A DNA stretch of 8,470 nt from Hyphomicrobiales bacterium (GTDB lineage: Bacteria; Pseudomonadota; Alphaproteobacteria; Rhizobiales; Beijerinckiaceae), in the NCBI GenBank assembly GCA_015655535.1, contig JAATEW010000435.1, positions 1 to 8,470 of the forward strand. The letters run 5' to 3'. A program made the position numbers and the translations under genes. Below, one piece after another: positions 7,448 to 8,470 of the stretch. The number at the start of each line of letters is the position of its first letter. The first letter of the stretch is position 1. The notes under the pieces are model-generated. The model saw only the letters and a list, made by a program, of their open reading frames with translations, was not told where the DNA came from and searched no databases.

Positions 7448-7655
7448 GGGCGCGCAGACCCTTTCCCTGTGGGAGAGGGTGGTTGGCCATAGGGCGCGCT
7501 ACGCGCGGCCGTCCTCTAAATGAAACGCTTGCACAAAACACAAGCTATGGCCAACCGGGTGAGGGGTTACGATCGCGCAAATTGAAGAGATTGTAACCCC
7601 TCATCCGCCTCGCATTCGCTCGGCGCCTTCTCCCACAGGGAGAAGGTTCGCGCCC
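7448..7655. repeat. Nested inverted-repeat element in the glcD-glcE gap
   Basis: Most of the 267-bp gap between glcD and glcE is one palindromic block. The outer arms at 7448-7480 and 7626-7655 are imperfect inverted repeats sharing gggcgcg and ccctgtgggaga. Inside them, 7481-7492 and 7545-7556 are a perfect 12-bp inverted repeat (ggttggccatag). Next, 7559-7570 and 7593-7604 pair at 11 of 12 positions (gtgaggggttac). Each outer arm also folds on itself (ttccctgtgggaga type). The sequence style resembles palindromic intergenic repeats known from alphaproteobacterial genomes. I see no reading frame for a transposase, so if mobile it is non-autonomous. No gene is apparent in 7430-7447 or 7656-7696. 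Confidence 0.75.
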
Positions 7656-7696
7656 AAAGTCTCTACCTCTTATGAAAAGGCTCTAGCTCCGTTCAA

Positions 7697-8470
7697 ATGG
7701 CCATTTTTTCACCCGCGTCGGAAATCGAAGTCAGAGAAAGCGTCATCGCGGCGCGGACCAACCGCAGGCCCTTTTCGATAAGGGGCGGCGGGACGCGCTC
7801 CGGCCTCGGCCGTCCGTCCGAGGCGGACGATATTCTCTCGACCGAGAAGCTCCGTGGCATCACGCTTTACGAACCGGCCGAACTCGTGATCTCCGCCCGC
7901 GCGGGCACGCCGCTCGCCGAAGTCGAGGCGCAATTGGACGCGCATCGCCAGCGTCTGCCTTTCGAGCCCATGGATCACCGGCAGCTTTTGGGCAGCACGG
8001 GCGAGCCTTCGATCGGCGCGATCGCAGCCTGCAATCTCTCCGGCCCGCGCCGGATTCAATTGGGCGCCGCGCGGGATTTTCTGATCGGGCTCAAGCTTGT
8101 GAACGGGCGTGGCGAGAGCATCAAGGGCGGCGGCCGCGTCACCAAAAATGTCACCGGCCTCGATATGGTCAAGCTCAATGGCGGCGCGCATGGCACGCTC
8201 GGCGTTTTGACGGAAGTCACGTTCAAGGTTCTGCCGGCGACGGAAGAGTCTGGCACGCTGGTTCTTGCCGGGCTCGACGATACGCGCGCCGTCGCGGCGC
8301 TCTCCGCGGCGCTGACATCGCCCTTCCAACCGACGGGCGCGGCGCATCTGCCGGCGGGCATAGCCGGCGACCGAGCCCTCACACTGATCCGGATCGAGGG
8401 CTTCGCCTCGGCCGTATCCTATCGGCTCGAGGCGACGCGGACCTTGCTTGCCTTTTATGCGGCGGGCGAG
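7697..8470 (+). CDS. glcE: Glycolate oxidase FAD-binding subunit GlcE (partial, 3' end missing)
   Basis: The frame stays open from the ATG at 7697 to the window edge, giving the first 258 residues; complete GlcE is usually about 350-420. It begins with the PCMH-type FAD-binding domain: IRGGGTRSGLGRP at 28-40, a region ending in SGPRRIQLGAARD at 115-127, then GGGRVTKNVTGLDMVKL at 144-160 and GTLGVLTEVTFKVLP from 166. These are the usual GlcE signatures, distinct from the glcD product. GlcE is the second flavoprotein-like subunit of glycolate dehydrogenase (GlcDEF). The start is set by an in-frame TGA at 7673-7675, with no other start codon in between. The ribosome binding site is poor (AAGG at 7677-7680 is too far). 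It probably belongs to the glcD operon despite the repeat-filled gap, and glcF is expected downstream. Confidence 0.93.
   Translation, partial: MAIFSPASEIEVRESVIAARTNRRPFSIRGGGTRSGLGRPSEADDILSTEKLRGITLYEPAELVISARAGTPLAEVEAQLDAHRQRLPFEPMDHRQLLGSTGEPSIGAIAACNLSGPRRIQLGAARDFLIGLKLVNGRGESIKGGGRVTKNVTGLDMVKLNGGAHGTLGVLTEVTFKVLPATEESGTLVLAGLDDTRAVAALSAALTSPFQPTGAAHLPAGIAGDRALTLIRIEGFASAVSYRLEATRTLLAFYAAGE

Noticed and set aside
7430..7696. CRISPR array or small gene in the glcD-glcE gap
   Set aside because: The repeats are inverted and nested, not regularly spaced direct repeats, and no start codon with a ribosome binding site opens a credible short frame.

Overview
The window is GC-rich, densely coding DNA that fits an alphaproteobacterium of the order Hyphomicrobiales (Rhizobiales). 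The main clue is the first gene, a soluble multi-PAS histidine kinase whose catalytic core resembles the PleC/DivJ/PdhS cell-cycle kinases of that group. Codon use and the style of the intergenic palindromes agree. A methylotroph-rich family such as Beijerinckiaceae is possible, but the sequence alone cannot settle this.

Layout: (1) positions 1-45 may be the tail of an upstream gene; (2) 61-2832 (+) is the PdhS-like PAS sensor histidine kinase; (3) 2833-2936 is a convergent intergenic spacer filled by two strong hairpins enclosed by an outer stem; (4) 5841-2937 (-) is a complete lutA-lutB-lutC operon with two 4-nt ATGA stop/start overlaps; (5) 5842-5992 is a 151-bp divergent promoter region; (6) 5993-7429 (+) is glcD; (7) 7430-7696 is a non-coding gap holding a nested inverted-repeat element of about 208 bp; (8) 7697-8470 (+) is the first 258 codons of glcE, cut by the window edge.

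How the genes fit together: lutABC encodes an iron-sulfur lactate oxidation complex. glcDE encodes the two FAD-domain subunits of glycolate dehydrogenase, with glcF expected just beyond the right edge. Both systems oxidise small 2-hydroxy acids and pass electrons to the respiratory chain. They are transcribed divergently from one short intergenic region, so the locus looks like a 2-hydroxyacid (lactate/glycolate) utilisation module. No transcriptional regulator for it lies in the window. The kinase is convergent to the lut operon and separated from it by hairpins, and is probably unrelated.

I see no protein family here that is clearly new. The most unusual items are non-coding: the nested palindromic element wedged between glcD and glcE, and the three-stem fold between the kinase gene and lutC. 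The divergent pairing of lutABC with glcDE is the most interesting functional arrangement.
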